Shown here one piece after another: positions 1 through 5,944 of a stretch of 21,088 nt of DNA. The stretch comes from CAZGZD01 sp964530005. GTDB lineage: Bacteria > Patescibacteriota > Microgenomatia > UBA1406 > GWC2-37-13. How positions within the stretch are numbered: position 1 is the first letter of the stretch; every line of letters begins with the position of its first letter. The DNA lies in contig CAZGZD010000018.1 in assembly GCA_964530005.1 (NCBI GenBank), forward strand, positions 1 to 21,088, written 5' to 3'. Under the pieces are notes generated by a model. That model worked only from the letters and a program-made list of their open reading frames with translations. It was not told where the DNA came from and ran no database searches. The position numbers and the translations under genes are program-made.

Positions 1-1362
1 TCAGTATTTGAGAAAGATGCTCCAACAATCGACAAAGACATTTTTGACTCTGGAATTCCGATTCTTGGAATCTGTTATGGTGAACATCTTATCTGCTACC
101 TACTTGGAGGCGAGGTCAAAGAGGGTGAGAAAAAAGAATATGGCCCGGCTCAGCTCTCAGTTCTCAAAGATTCCACCCTTCTTGCCGCGACTGATGATGA
201 GTTTCAGGTATGGATGAATCATGGTGTCGAAACCACCAAACCACCGGCTGGATTTGTGGCTCTTGCCAAAACAAACACAAGTCCATATGCTGTACTTGAG
301 AATAAGCAAAAAAAGATCTATGCAATTCAATTTCACCCAGAGGTAGTCCACACACAGTTTGGCATTCAGATTTTAAGCAACTTCCTTGGAATCTGCGGAC
401 TCAAAATTAAAAAACAAGAAGTTGATGCTGAACTTGTTGAGAGTTTAGTTTCTGATATAAAAGACTCCATAGCTAATGCGCGCGCAATCTGCGCCTTATC
501 CGGCGGGGTGGACTCAGCTGTTGCAGCTCTACTTGTACACCGCGCAATTGAAGAGAATCTTACATCAATTTATATAGATTCAGGACTTATGCGACAAGGT
601 GAGACTGATCAACTCCGCACGGTATTTGCTGATAACTTCAAAATGAACGTGATAATTATTGATGCCGGCCGTGAGTTTTTAACTGCGCTTTCTGGCGTGA
701 CTGATCCAGAAGAAAAAAGGAAAATCATTGGGCGAGTATTTATTGAAGTGTTTGATCGTGAAGCGAAAAAGCTGGGCGCTGACTTTCTTGTTCAGGGCAC
801 AATCTATCCGGATGTCATTGAGTCTCAAGGAACTAAGCACAGTAAAAACATCAAAAGTCATCACAATGTCGGTGGACTACCCGCCAATATGAAGCTTACT
901 CTTATTGAACCAGTTCGTACATTTTACAAAGATGAGGTCCGCAAGATTGGATCACTCCTTGGGCTGCCAGATAAGGTCACTCAAAGACAACCCTTCCCTG
1001 GTCCTGGTCTTGCAGTTCGCATAATCGGCACAGTAACTGAGGAAAAACTCAGAATTCTGCGCGAGTCAGATCATATTGCGCGCCACGAAGTTGAAAAAGC
1101 GAAGATCAAAAATCTTTGGCAGGTATTCACAGTCTTCACAGGTATCAAATCAACAGGCGTCCGAGGCGACAATCGAGCATATGGCGAGACTATTGCACTT
1201 CGCGCAATGGAGTCGCAAGACGTGATGACTGCGCACTGGGCACGGCTCCCCTACGACCTCCTCGACACTATCGCGTCTCGCATTGTCAATGAGATTCCAG
1301 AAGTAAATCGCGTCGTGTACGACATCACCAACAAGCCTCCAGGAACTATTGAATGGGAATAA
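1..1362 (+). CDS. guaA: GMP synthase (glutamine-hydrolysing), 5'-truncated by window edge
   Basis: Converts XMP to GMP using ATP and glutamine. It is open in frame 1 from the first base, so the gene begins outside the window and about 55-60 N-terminal residues are missing. An internal ATG at 214 is not the real start, because the frame upstream of it encodes amidotransferase sequence. Numbered from the window edge, the class I glutamine amidotransferase domain shows the nucleophile Cys25 in GICYGEH and the His112/Glu114 pair in FHPEV. The ATP-pyrophosphatase P-loop SGGVDS is at residues 167-172. The dimerisation domain ends with the typical KPPGTIEWE. The nucleophile loop reads GICYGEHLI, where GICYGMQLI is more usual; this is a family variation and not a sign of inactivity. 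All catalytic elements in the visible part are intact. Confidence 0.97.
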   Translation, partial: SVFEKDAPTIDKDIFDSGIPILGICYGEHLICYLLGGEVKEGEKKEYGPAQLSVLKDSTLLAATDDEFQVWMNHGVETTKPPAGFVALAKTNTSPYAVLENKQKKIYAIQFHPEVVHTQFGIQILSNFLGICGLKIKKQEVDAELVESLVSDIKDSIANARAICALSGGVDSAVAALLVHRAIEENLTSIYIDSGLMRQGETDQLRTVFADNFKMNVIIIDAGREFLTALSGVTDPEEKRKIIGRVFIEVFDREAKKLGADFLVQGTIYPDVIESQGTKHSKNIKSHHNVGGLPANMKLTLIEPVRTFYKDEVRKIGSLLGLPDKVTQRQPFPGPGLAVRIIGTVTEEKLRILRESDHIARHEVEKAKIKNLWQVFTVFTGIKSTGVRGDNRAYGETIALRAMESQDVMTAHWARLPYDLLDTIASRIVNEIPEVNRVVYDITNKPPGTIEWE

Positions 1363-1411
1363 CAATCTGTCACCTCTAACAATCTATAACTTAAAAGAAT
1401 TTAATAAACCC

Positions 1412-1495
1412 TTTTGTTACTTTTGGTTTTTTTGCGACTTGGGATGCCCGTTAGGGCGGGAACCCACTGGAGATAAAAAAAGTAAAAGTAAAAAA
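1412..1495. repeat. Palindromic intergenic element, copy 1
   Basis: An imperfect palindrome of about 80 bp. The outer arms are TTACTTTT (1417-1424) and AAAAGTAA (1484-1491), extended inward by a T-run and an A-run. Inside is a GC-rich hairpin, GCCC-GTTA-GGGC (1446-1457). It shares the blocks GCGACTTGGGA and GGGAACCCACTGGAG with a second copy at 8523-8613. It could be a REP/MITE-like mobile palindrome or a structured RNA in the 5' UTR of the next gene, whose ATG is at 1501. The shared outer inverted repeat with a variable apical loop favours a mobile palindrome. The rest of the 1363-1500 gap shows nothing else. Confidence 0.75.
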
Positions 1496-1500
1496 TAATT

Positions 1501-2118
1501 ATGCCTAAGCTACTTCTTGGCACACTCAATGAGTCGAAAATTACTGAGATGACAAGTGCTCTGCATGAAGTATTTAAAAACAAGGTTGAGATAGTGACGC
1601 CCGCAGATCTTTCAATTAAAATAGAACCCGAAGAAACTGGCGATACATTTGAAAAAAATGCACAACTTAAGGCAGAATTCTACGCAGAGATATCTGGGTT
1701 GCCAACAATTGCTGATGATGGAGGAATATGTATAGAGGCACTTGGCGGTGAGCCAGGAGTCAGATCCAAAAGATGGCTTGGATATGTTGCATCAGATGAT
1801 GAGATCATAAGCTATACACTTGAAAGGCTCAAAGATATCCCCGATCATATGCGAACAGCATATTTTGAGACCTGTGTTTGTTTCTTTGACCCGCGTACGA
1901 GTAACGCGTATTGCGAAACCAGTACGATTCACGGACGTCTTGCAAACTCTATAAGCCGGACACCTATGCCACATTATCCTTACCGCACACTTTTTATAGT
2001 TGATGGAATGAACAAATACTATGACGAACTAACAGGTGAAGAAAGCCAAAAAATCAATCACAGAAGAATAGCCACTGTACGACTTGCGCGTAAAATAAAG
2101 CCCTATTTGCTACAATAA
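1501..2118 (+). CDS. RdgB/HAM1-family non-canonical purine NTP pyrophosphatase
   Basis: Probably hydrolyses XTP, dITP and ITP to the monophosphate plus pyrophosphate, cleaning the nucleotide pool. The 205-aa length is normal for the family. Family landmarks are TFEKNAQLKA (49-58), ADDGG (71-75) carrying the expected catalytic Asp72, LGGEPGVRSKRW (81-92), and a C-terminal INHRR that stands where canonical members have SHR. The usual ADDSGL is ADDGGI here, so this is a divergent member and its substrate preference is uncertain. It starts 5 bp after the palindromic element and has no clear Shine-Dalgarno sequence. serS begins 4 bp after its stop, so the two are probably cotranscribed. Confidence 0.85.
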   Translation: MPKLLLGTLNESKITEMTSALHEVFKNKVEIVTPADLSIKIEPEETGDTFEKNAQLKAEFYAEISGLPTIADDGGICIEALGGEPGVRSKRWLGYVASDDEIISYTLERLKDIPDHMRTAYFETCVCFFDPRTSNAYCETSTIHGRLANSISRTPMPHYPYRTLFIVDGMNKYYDELTGEESQKINHRRIATVRLARKIKPYLLQ

Positions 2119-2122
2119 TCTC

Positions 2123-3373
2123 ATGCTCTCAATAGATTTTATCCGCAACAATAAGCAAAAGGTGATTGACGGAGCCAAAAATAAAAATCGTGCAGTAGAT
2201 ATCGATACTATCCTTACACTAGATGAAGAGAGAAAAGAACTTTCAGGAGCTGCTCAAAAACTCAGAGAAGATAGAAACACAGTCGCCAAAGAAAAACCCT
2301 CAGATGAATCTATAAAGCGCGGTCGCGAGATAAAAGAAAAACTTAAAGGAGTCGAAGACAAGCTTAGGCACATAGAAGATGAGCTCAATAATCTCCTCAT
2401 GCAAGTACCCAATGTTCCTCTTGATGATGTGCCGATTGGCCCAGATGACAAAAGTAATAAAGAAATAAAAAAATGGGGTGATACTGACCAGATCAAGAGT
2501 CCAAAGTCCCATATAGATCTAGCAAATGAGCTTGGGCTTGCCGACTTTGAGCGCGGGGCCAAAGTATCAGGATTCCGTGGATACTTCCTCAAAGGAGATC
2601 TTGCAAGGCTTCATTTTGCAGTGCTTTTTTATGCATTTAATAAACTTATTGCAAAAGGCTATACTCCACTCATCGCGCCAGCCATAACTCGCGAATTCAC
2701 ACTTTTTGGTAACGGACAGTTCCCATGGGGTAGGCAGGAAGTCTATCAGCTCAATGACGAAGATGCATATCTGGCCGGAACTGCTGAGGTGACAGTCACT
2801 GGATACTTTGCAAATGAGACTTTGAATGTTAAGGAGCTTCCACAGAAATTTGTCGCTTTCTCCCCCTGCTACAGACGAGAGGCTGGATCATATGGACGCG
2901 ATACTAAAGGCCTTTACCGAGTACATGAGTTTTGGAAGGTTGAGCAGCTGGTATTTGCACCCAACAATCTTGACGACGGACTTGGGATTTTTGATGAGCT
3001 TCAAGCAAACACTGAGGAAATCTTACAAGACCTTGAGATTCCGTATCGCGTGATGTACATGTCAACAGGCGAGATGGGCGAGCCACAAATCAAAAAATAT
3101 GATACCGAAGCTTGGATTCCATCTAAGAACGAATATGGAGAAATAGGCTCAAACTCCATATTAGGCGACTTTCAAGCACGTAGAATGGGAATAAAATACA
3201 AAGAGGCAAATGACGCTACTCAATACTGCTTTACGCTCAACAACACAGGCATTGCTTCTCCTCGTATTTTAATTCCACTTCTTGAGAATCACCAACAACC
3301 AGATGGTTCAATCACAATCCCCAAAGCCCTCCAGCCACTTGTTGGATTTGACAAGATTGAGAGGAAGAAGTAA
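2123..3373 (+). CDS. serS: Seryl-tRNA synthetase
   Basis: Charges tRNA-Ser with serine in the cytoplasm. At 416 aa it has the normal length. An N-terminal charged helical hairpin (about 30-95) is the tRNA-binding arm. The class II core carries TAEV (220-223), motif 2 within CYRREAGSYGRD (249-260) followed by the HEFWKVEQ region, and motif 3 TLNNTGIASPR (371-381). Motif 3 is slightly unusual: LNNTGIASPR in place of the common LNGSGLAVGR, with the key Arg kept. The start is 4 bp after the upstream gene. A TACAAT at 2111-2116 lies 6 nt before the ATG and could give an additional leaderless transcript, but no good -35 is visible. Confidence 0.97.
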   Translation: MLSIDFIRNNKQKVIDGAKNKNRAVDIDTILTLDEERKELSGAAQKLREDRNTVAKEKPSDESIKRGREIKEKLKGVEDKLRHIEDELNNLLMQVPNVPLDDVPIGPDDKSNKEIKKWGDTDQIKSPKSHIDLANELGLADFERGAKVSGFRGYFLKGDLARLHFAVLFYAFNKLIAKGYTPLIAPAITREFTLFGNGQFPWGRQEVYQLNDEDAYLAGTAEVTVTGYFANETLNVKELPQKFVAFSPCYRREAGSYGRDTKGLYRVHEFWKVEQLVFAPNNLDDGLGIFDELQANTEEILQDLEIPYRVMYMSTGEMGEPQIKKYDTEAWIPSKNEYGEIGSNSILGDFQARRMGIKYKEANDATQYCFTLNNTGIASPRILIPLLENHQQPDGSITIPKALQPLVGFDKIERKK

Positions 3374-3385
3374 GATTTGGATATC

Positions 3386-3414
3386 TTGACATTTAGAAAA
3401 GGGGTCTGTATAGT
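3386..3414 (+). promoter_or_regulatory. Sigma70-type promoter for the FTR1 leader RNA
   Basis: TTGACA (3386-3391), a 17-nt spacer, and TATAGT (3409-3414), starting just 13 nt after the serS stop codon. Transcription should begin near 3420-3422. This separates the permease gene from the guaA/serS group and produces an untranslated leader of about 160 nt. Confidence 0.8.
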
Positions 3415-3420
3415 AAGCGT

Positions 3421-3546
3421 ATTGTTTGTTTTGTAAATTATTTTATGAAACGGTTTTTTATATAAAGGGTGCAAAAAGCACACTGAGAGTCGCACCCACT
3501 CTCACCAATCCAGACTCATGCGACCATAGTACATGGTCGTTTTTTT
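3421..3546 (+). ncRNA. Structured leader RNA of FTR1 gene, candidate cis-regulatory switch
   Basis: The untranslated stretch between the promoter and an intrinsic terminator can fold in several exclusive ways. GGGTGC (3467-3472) pairs with GCACCC (3492-3497), while TGAGAGT in its loop (3484-3490) pairs with ACTCTCA directly 3' of the stem (3498-3504). This makes a compact H-type pseudoknot with abutting stems. The alternative is two simple hairpins, GTGC/GCAC (3469-3481) and TGAGAGT/ACTCTCA. A third pairing, GTCGCA (3489-3494) with TGCGAC (3519-3524), would break both the pseudoknot and the terminator and so act as an antiterminator. It matches no riboswitch class that I recognise. The structure is read directly from complementarity; ligand and function are unknown. 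Confidence 0.6.
3521..3546 (+). terminator. Intrinsic terminator upstream of the FTR1 gene
   Basis: CGACCAT (3521-3527), a five-base loop AGTAC, and ATGGTCG (3533-3539) are followed by seven T (3540-3546). It lies after the structured leader and 34 nt before the permease ATG, which is the position of a premature attenuator rather than of a terminator for serS, because a new promoter sits between serS and this hairpin. Confidence 0.85.
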
Positions 3547-3580
3547 GTGGGCAATATTATTATTAATTTATAAGGTATCT

Positions 3581-4411
3581 ATGTTGACAACAGCAATCAT
3601 CGCATTCAGAGAATTTTTAGAAGCTTTTCTGATTGTTGGAGTCTTTTTGGGAATATCCCGCAAGCTCAAGCTAAAAAAAGAATTTGAGATTGTGCTTGCA
3701 GCAGCAATTGGAATTCTTATATCGCTCGTCCTAGCAACTGCGACATACCTACTTGGCGACCATGCACGGGCAATACTCAATGAGGAGAATGCTGAGTTCC
3801 TTGAAGGATACCTTCTCACATTCTCTGGATTTTTTATTGCTTATGTCGTATTTTCTCTCCATGATGTCATGCGACGAGGGCGAGGAAGTGACCTTATCAA
3901 AGCGCATCATAAGCTTCAGCAGAATGTCTTTGATGTATCGCTCTTTTTTACAATTGTATTTCTTGTGATACGAGAAGGATTTGAGATTGCACTTTTTACA
4001 GCAAGCACATCTTTGTTTGCCCAGTTTGCACAGAATCTAATGGGGCTTATGGTTGGATTCGGACTCGCCACAGTTCTTGGGATTGCGACATTTTTTGCAT
4101 ATGTGAGATTCCCAATTGGTCGGATATTCAAAGCGACTGAATATATGATCATCTTACTCGGTGCGTCCCTTGTACAAAACGGGATCACAGAGCTTCTTGA
4201 GGTCCACTTCGGAATACATCTCTCAAGAGTGTTGTCGCTTAACATGAGCTTTTTACCTGACAGCGAGTCAGTAATTGGCCATCTTCTACATAGTTTTGCT
4301 GGAATAGATCGCGGGCTTAGTATGCCTCGCCTTGCCATCATGGCAGTATATATTGGCATAATATATGTGCTTTTTATAAAGCGAAAGATTAAGACAGGGA
4401 TTTTACAATAG
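3581..4411 (+). CDS. FTR1-family iron permease
   Basis: A polytopic inner-membrane protein of the Ftr1/EfeU family, which moves iron across the membrane. Two RExxE iron-binding motifs are present, REFLE (10-14) and REGFE (131-135), each in a hydrophobic segment. About seven membrane helices can be seen. I start it at ATG 3581, giving 276 aa, because MLTTAIIAFRE is the standard family N-terminus and AAGG at 3573-3576 gives a weak ribosome site. The longer frame from 3533 would begin inside the terminator hairpin. No EfeO, EfeB or ferroxidase partner is adjacent, so the natural substrate (Fe2+, Fe3+ or another divalent metal) is not decided by context. The attenuator-like leader suggests regulated expression. 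Confidence 0.9.
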   Translation: MLTTAIIAFREFLEAFLIVGVFLGISRKLKLKKEFEIVLAAAIGILISLVLATATYLLGDHARAILNEENAEFLEGYLLTFSGFFIAYVVFSLHDVMRRGRGSDLIKAHHKLQQNVFDVSLFFTIVFLVIREGFEIALFTASTSLFAQFAQNLMGLMVGFGLATVLGIATFFAYVRFPIGRIFKATEYMIILLGASLVQNGITELLEVHFGIHLSRVLSLNMSFLPDSESVIGHLLHSFAGIDRGLSMPRLAIMAVYIGIIYVLFIKRKIKTGILQ

Positions 4412-4419
4412 GGAGCAAC

Positions 4420-4587
4420 TTACTTTCTTCTTGGTTCAACGACTGTCCTTTCGAATATTCTTTTTAAGCCTGGACTTATCTCTCCACCCCTACCCCATAA
4501 AGGTCGTGCATGCCTAATGTGTCCACGCGACCCTTTTGTATCGATTCTTTTTGAATCGTCAGGTTTTTGGTTAGGTCTTTCAACCAT
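4420..4587 (-). CDS. Small basic protein (55 aa), unknown function
   Basis: An ATG-TAA frame of 55 codons, antisense and convergent to the FTR1 gene and ending 9 bp beyond it. The product is hydrophilic and rich in Arg, Lys and Gly, starting MVERPNQKPDD and ending FERTVVEPRRK. It has no membrane segment or Cys. I do not recognise a family. Support for it being real comes from its own promoter (TTGATA-16 nt-TATACT) placed 10 nt before the ATG, and from being the only reasonable frame downstream of the SAM-I riboswitch on this strand. Against it: it is short, overlaps no known domain, and contains a small palindrome (CGATTC-T5-GAATCG). If translated, it may be a nucleic-acid-binding or ribosome-associated peptide; this is a guess from charge only. 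Confidence 0.45.
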   Translation of the reverse strand: MVERPNQKPDDSKRIDTKGSRGHIRHARPLWGRGGEISPGLKRIFERTVVEPRRK

Positions 4588-4597
4588 ATTCAAATAT

Positions 4598-4625
4598 AGT
4601 ATACCAATCGTAAGTCTCGTATCAA
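4598..4625 (-). promoter_or_regulatory. Promoter of the 55-aa ORF
   Basis: On the minus strand TTGATA (4620-4625), a 16-nt spacer, and TATACT (4598-4603), then 10 nt to the ATG at 4587. The mRNA would have a 5' UTR of only a few bases. It lies downstream of the riboswitch terminator, so the ORF could be transcribed independently of SAM. Confidence 0.6.
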
Positions 4626-4666
4626 TTGATTATAAAGTAGCCTTAAAGCTCTCCAGAATTGCCCAT

Positions 4667-4691
4667 AAAAAAACCTCTCCCGAGGGAGAGG
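4667..4691 (-). terminator. Intrinsic terminator, expression platform of the SAM riboswitch
   Basis: Read on the minus strand: CCTCTCC, a CTCG tetraloop, GGAGAGG, and seven U. AAGGATT and AATCCT just upstream (within 4690-4709) can pair with each other and compete with the terminator's 5' arm, which gives a possible antiterminator. A CACAA/TTGTG hairpin (about 4701-4716) offers a further alternative. This is the expected arrangement for transcriptional control by an S-box aptamer. Confidence 0.85.
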
Positions 4692-4740
4692 ATTAGTACA
4701 CAAATCCTTCTTGTGCGTAATTATCAAATTGATTATTGAT

Positions 4741-4843
4741 CTGATCTTTCCAAATTTCTTAGGTAGGACTTAGCACCTTGCAGTATCTGGTAGGTTGCTG
4801 GATGGGTCGACGGGCCAATTCCCTATCCATCACTCACGATTCA
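4741..4843 (-). promoter_or_regulatory. SAM-I (S-box) riboswitch aptamer
   Basis: On the minus strand the sequence follows the S-box consensus in order: ATCGTGAG at the P1/junction, GGATAGGGA then TTGGCCC, ACCCATCC closing P2, CAGCAACC, AGGTGCTAAGTCC, and GGAAAGATCAG closing P4 and P1. CTGaATC at the 5' end pairs with GATCAG at the 3' end (P1, one bulged A). GGAT/ATCC closes P2, AACCT/AGGTG forms P3, and TCC/GGA starts P4. Downstream lies an intrinsic terminator, so high SAM should stop transcription. The usual targets are methionine, cysteine or SAM synthesis and transport genes. None follows here; only a 55-aa ORF is present before the convergent FTR1 gene. Confidence 0.87.
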
Positions 4844-4845
4844 GT

Positions 4846-4874
4846 ATTATACCACTTTTGTGCTTTTAAGTCAA
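4846..4874 (-). promoter_or_regulatory. Promoter of the SAM riboswitch RNA
   Basis: On the minus strand TTGACT (4869-4874), a 17-nt spacer, and TATAAT (4846-4851). Transcription should start near 4840, at the 5' end of the aptamer P1 stem. This is a near-consensus promoter and indicates that the riboswitch is still transcribed. Confidence 0.85.
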
Positions 4875-4930
4875 CCTATCATCCTTATTAAAAACCTCAA
4901 TACATTGGACCCCCTCTGATACAATAAGGA

Positions 4931-5686
4931 ATGTCAAAGTACTACAACCCCAATCGAACAAGAAATAAATATGACCCTGGCTCAAACTCACCTTTCCGAC
5001 TTAGTCGTTCAAAGATTGACATGTTTCTCAATTGTCCTCGCTGCTTCTATCTTGATCGTAGGCTGGGTGTAGCTCAACCTCCAGGATATCCATTCTCACT
5101 CAACTCAGCAGTTGACGCACTACTTAAAAAAGAATTTGATATTCATCGTGCAGCAGCAACAACGCATCCTCTTATGAAAACATATGGCATAGACGCCGTG
5201 CCCTTTGCTCACAACAAACTTGAAGAATGGCGCGACTCACTCAGACGAGGAATTACATTCACGATAGAAGGGTCATCTGTCACAGTGACCGGTGGCATTG
5301 ACGATATCTGGGCAAAACCAGATGGAAAGCTCATCATTGTTGACTACAAGGCTACTTCAAAAAAAGAAGAAGTGACGCTTGATGCTGAGTGGCAGATCGG
5401 CTATAAGCGCCAGATGGAAGTCTATCAGTGGCTTTTCCGCCAGAATGGATATCCTGTGTCATCAACTGGCATATTTGTCTACTGCAATGGCGATGCAGAT
5501 CGTGAGGCATTTGACGGTAAGCTTGAGTTTGATGTAAAAATCATTCCTTATGTGGGAGATGATTCATGGGTTGAAGGCGTGATTCGAGCCGCGATTGATT
5601 GTCTTGAAAGTAAAAGTATGCCTGAACCTGGCCCCGACTGCGACTACTGTAAGTATCGACAGGCAGTGCGACAATACGAGAATTAA
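4931..5686 (+). CDS. PD-(D/E)XK (RecB/Cas4-like) nuclease family protein
   Basis: Predicted 251-aa DNA nuclease of the RecB-like PD-(D/E)XK superfamily. Metal-binding and catalytic residues are Asp124 in GGIDDIW and Asp138-Tyr-Lys140 in IIVDYKAT, followed by motif QxxxY (Gln161-Tyr165). Four cysteines, Cys35 and Cys38 (NCPRC) and Cys237 and Cys240 (CDYCKYR), flank the core. This resembles the iron-sulfur cluster arrangement of Cas4/AddB proteins, although the 2+2 spacing differs from the 1+3 of Cas4. No cas1/cas2, helicase or CRISPR array is nearby, so a stand-alone repair or DNA-processing role is more likely than adaptation. A TACAAT at 4920-4925 ends 5 nt before the ATG, which suggests a leaderless mRNA. 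Confidence 0.85.
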   Translation: MSKYYNPNRTRNKYDPGSNSPFRLSRSKIDMFLNCPRCFYLDRRLGVAQPPGYPFSLNSAVDALLKKEFDIHRAAATTHPLMKTYGIDAVPFAHNKLEEWRDSLRRGITFTIEGSSVTVTGGIDDIWAKPDGKLIIVDYKATSKKEEVTLDAEWQIGYKRQMEVYQWLFRQNGYPVSSTGIFVYCNGDADREAFDGKLEFDVKIIPYVGDDSWVEGVIRAAIDCLESKSMPEPGPDCDYCKYRQAVRQYEN

Positions 5687-5710
5687 TTTGAGCTTAATTA
5701 CTTCAAAGAA

Positions 5711-5899
5711 TTACTGCTTATACCAGACGACTACAATGTAAAGCGTGCAGATAATTGCCAAGATCCACAGAAGTGGTTTGAGTTTTTTGAGCGGCTTGGG
5801 AAAATATAGAGCGAGAAGCGCTCCAATGCAAAGTAAGGCTACCTTAAAAACTCCTGCCTGCCACCACTCAAGAGTAAATTGCTTAAAGATATTAAGCAT
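5711..5899 (-). CDS. Small two-helix membrane protein, unknown function
   Basis: A 62-aa hydrophobic protein with two predicted membrane helices (about 14-34 and 42-60) joined by a basic loop (PKPLKKLK), so the loop is probably cytoplasmic. No family recognised. It follows leuB on the same strand but has its own near-perfect promoter 8 nt before the ATG, so it appears to be an independent, leaderless gene. It is convergent with the nuclease gene, 24 bp apart. The exact promoter placement is the best evidence that it is real. Confidence 0.65.
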   Translation of the reverse strand: MLNIFKQFTLEWWQAGVFKVALLCIGALLALYFPKPLKKLKPLLWILAIICTLYIVVVWYKQ

Positions 5900-5907
5900 A
5901 CATCTTG

Positions 5908-5936
5908 ATATTAATCCTTCAAAAACTCACTGTCAA
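5908..5936 (-). promoter_or_regulatory. Strong promoter of the small membrane protein
   Basis: On the minus strand TTGACA (5931-5936), a 17-nt spacer, and TAATAT (5908-5913). The ATG is 8 nt further on (5899), so transcription should start at or within a couple of bases of the start codon. Confidence 0.8.
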
Positions 5937-5944
5937 GAGTAAGC

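Noticed and set aside
214..216. ATG at 214 as the start of guaA
   Set aside because: The same frame upstream encodes the GATase nucleophile loop GICYGEH, so the gene is only truncated by the window edge.
1417..1500. Palindrome copy 1 as an intrinsic terminator of guaA
   Set aside because: The GC-rich inner hairpin is not followed by a U-tract; downstream sequence is A-rich. It would only work as a weak terminator on the opposite strand.
3533..3580. Longer N-terminus of the FTR1 permease starting at 3533
   Set aside because: That ATG lies inside the terminator hairpin, and the family N-terminus begins at 3581 with a weak ribosome site in front.
4540..4558. CGATTC-T5-GAATCG hairpin as a terminator of the FTR1 gene
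   Set aside because: The short AT-rich stem has no adequate U-tract directly after it and it lies within the minus-strand 55-aa ORF.
4643..4666. Seven-residue ORF (MGNSGEL) directly after the SAM riboswitch terminator
   Set aside because: Too short, with no regulatory logic visible; the ATG follows the U-tract by chance.
4741..4843. T-box leader as explanation for the 4667-4874 region
   Set aside because: No T-box sequence (AGGGTGGNACCGCG-like) is present, whereas the S-box core segments are present in the right order.
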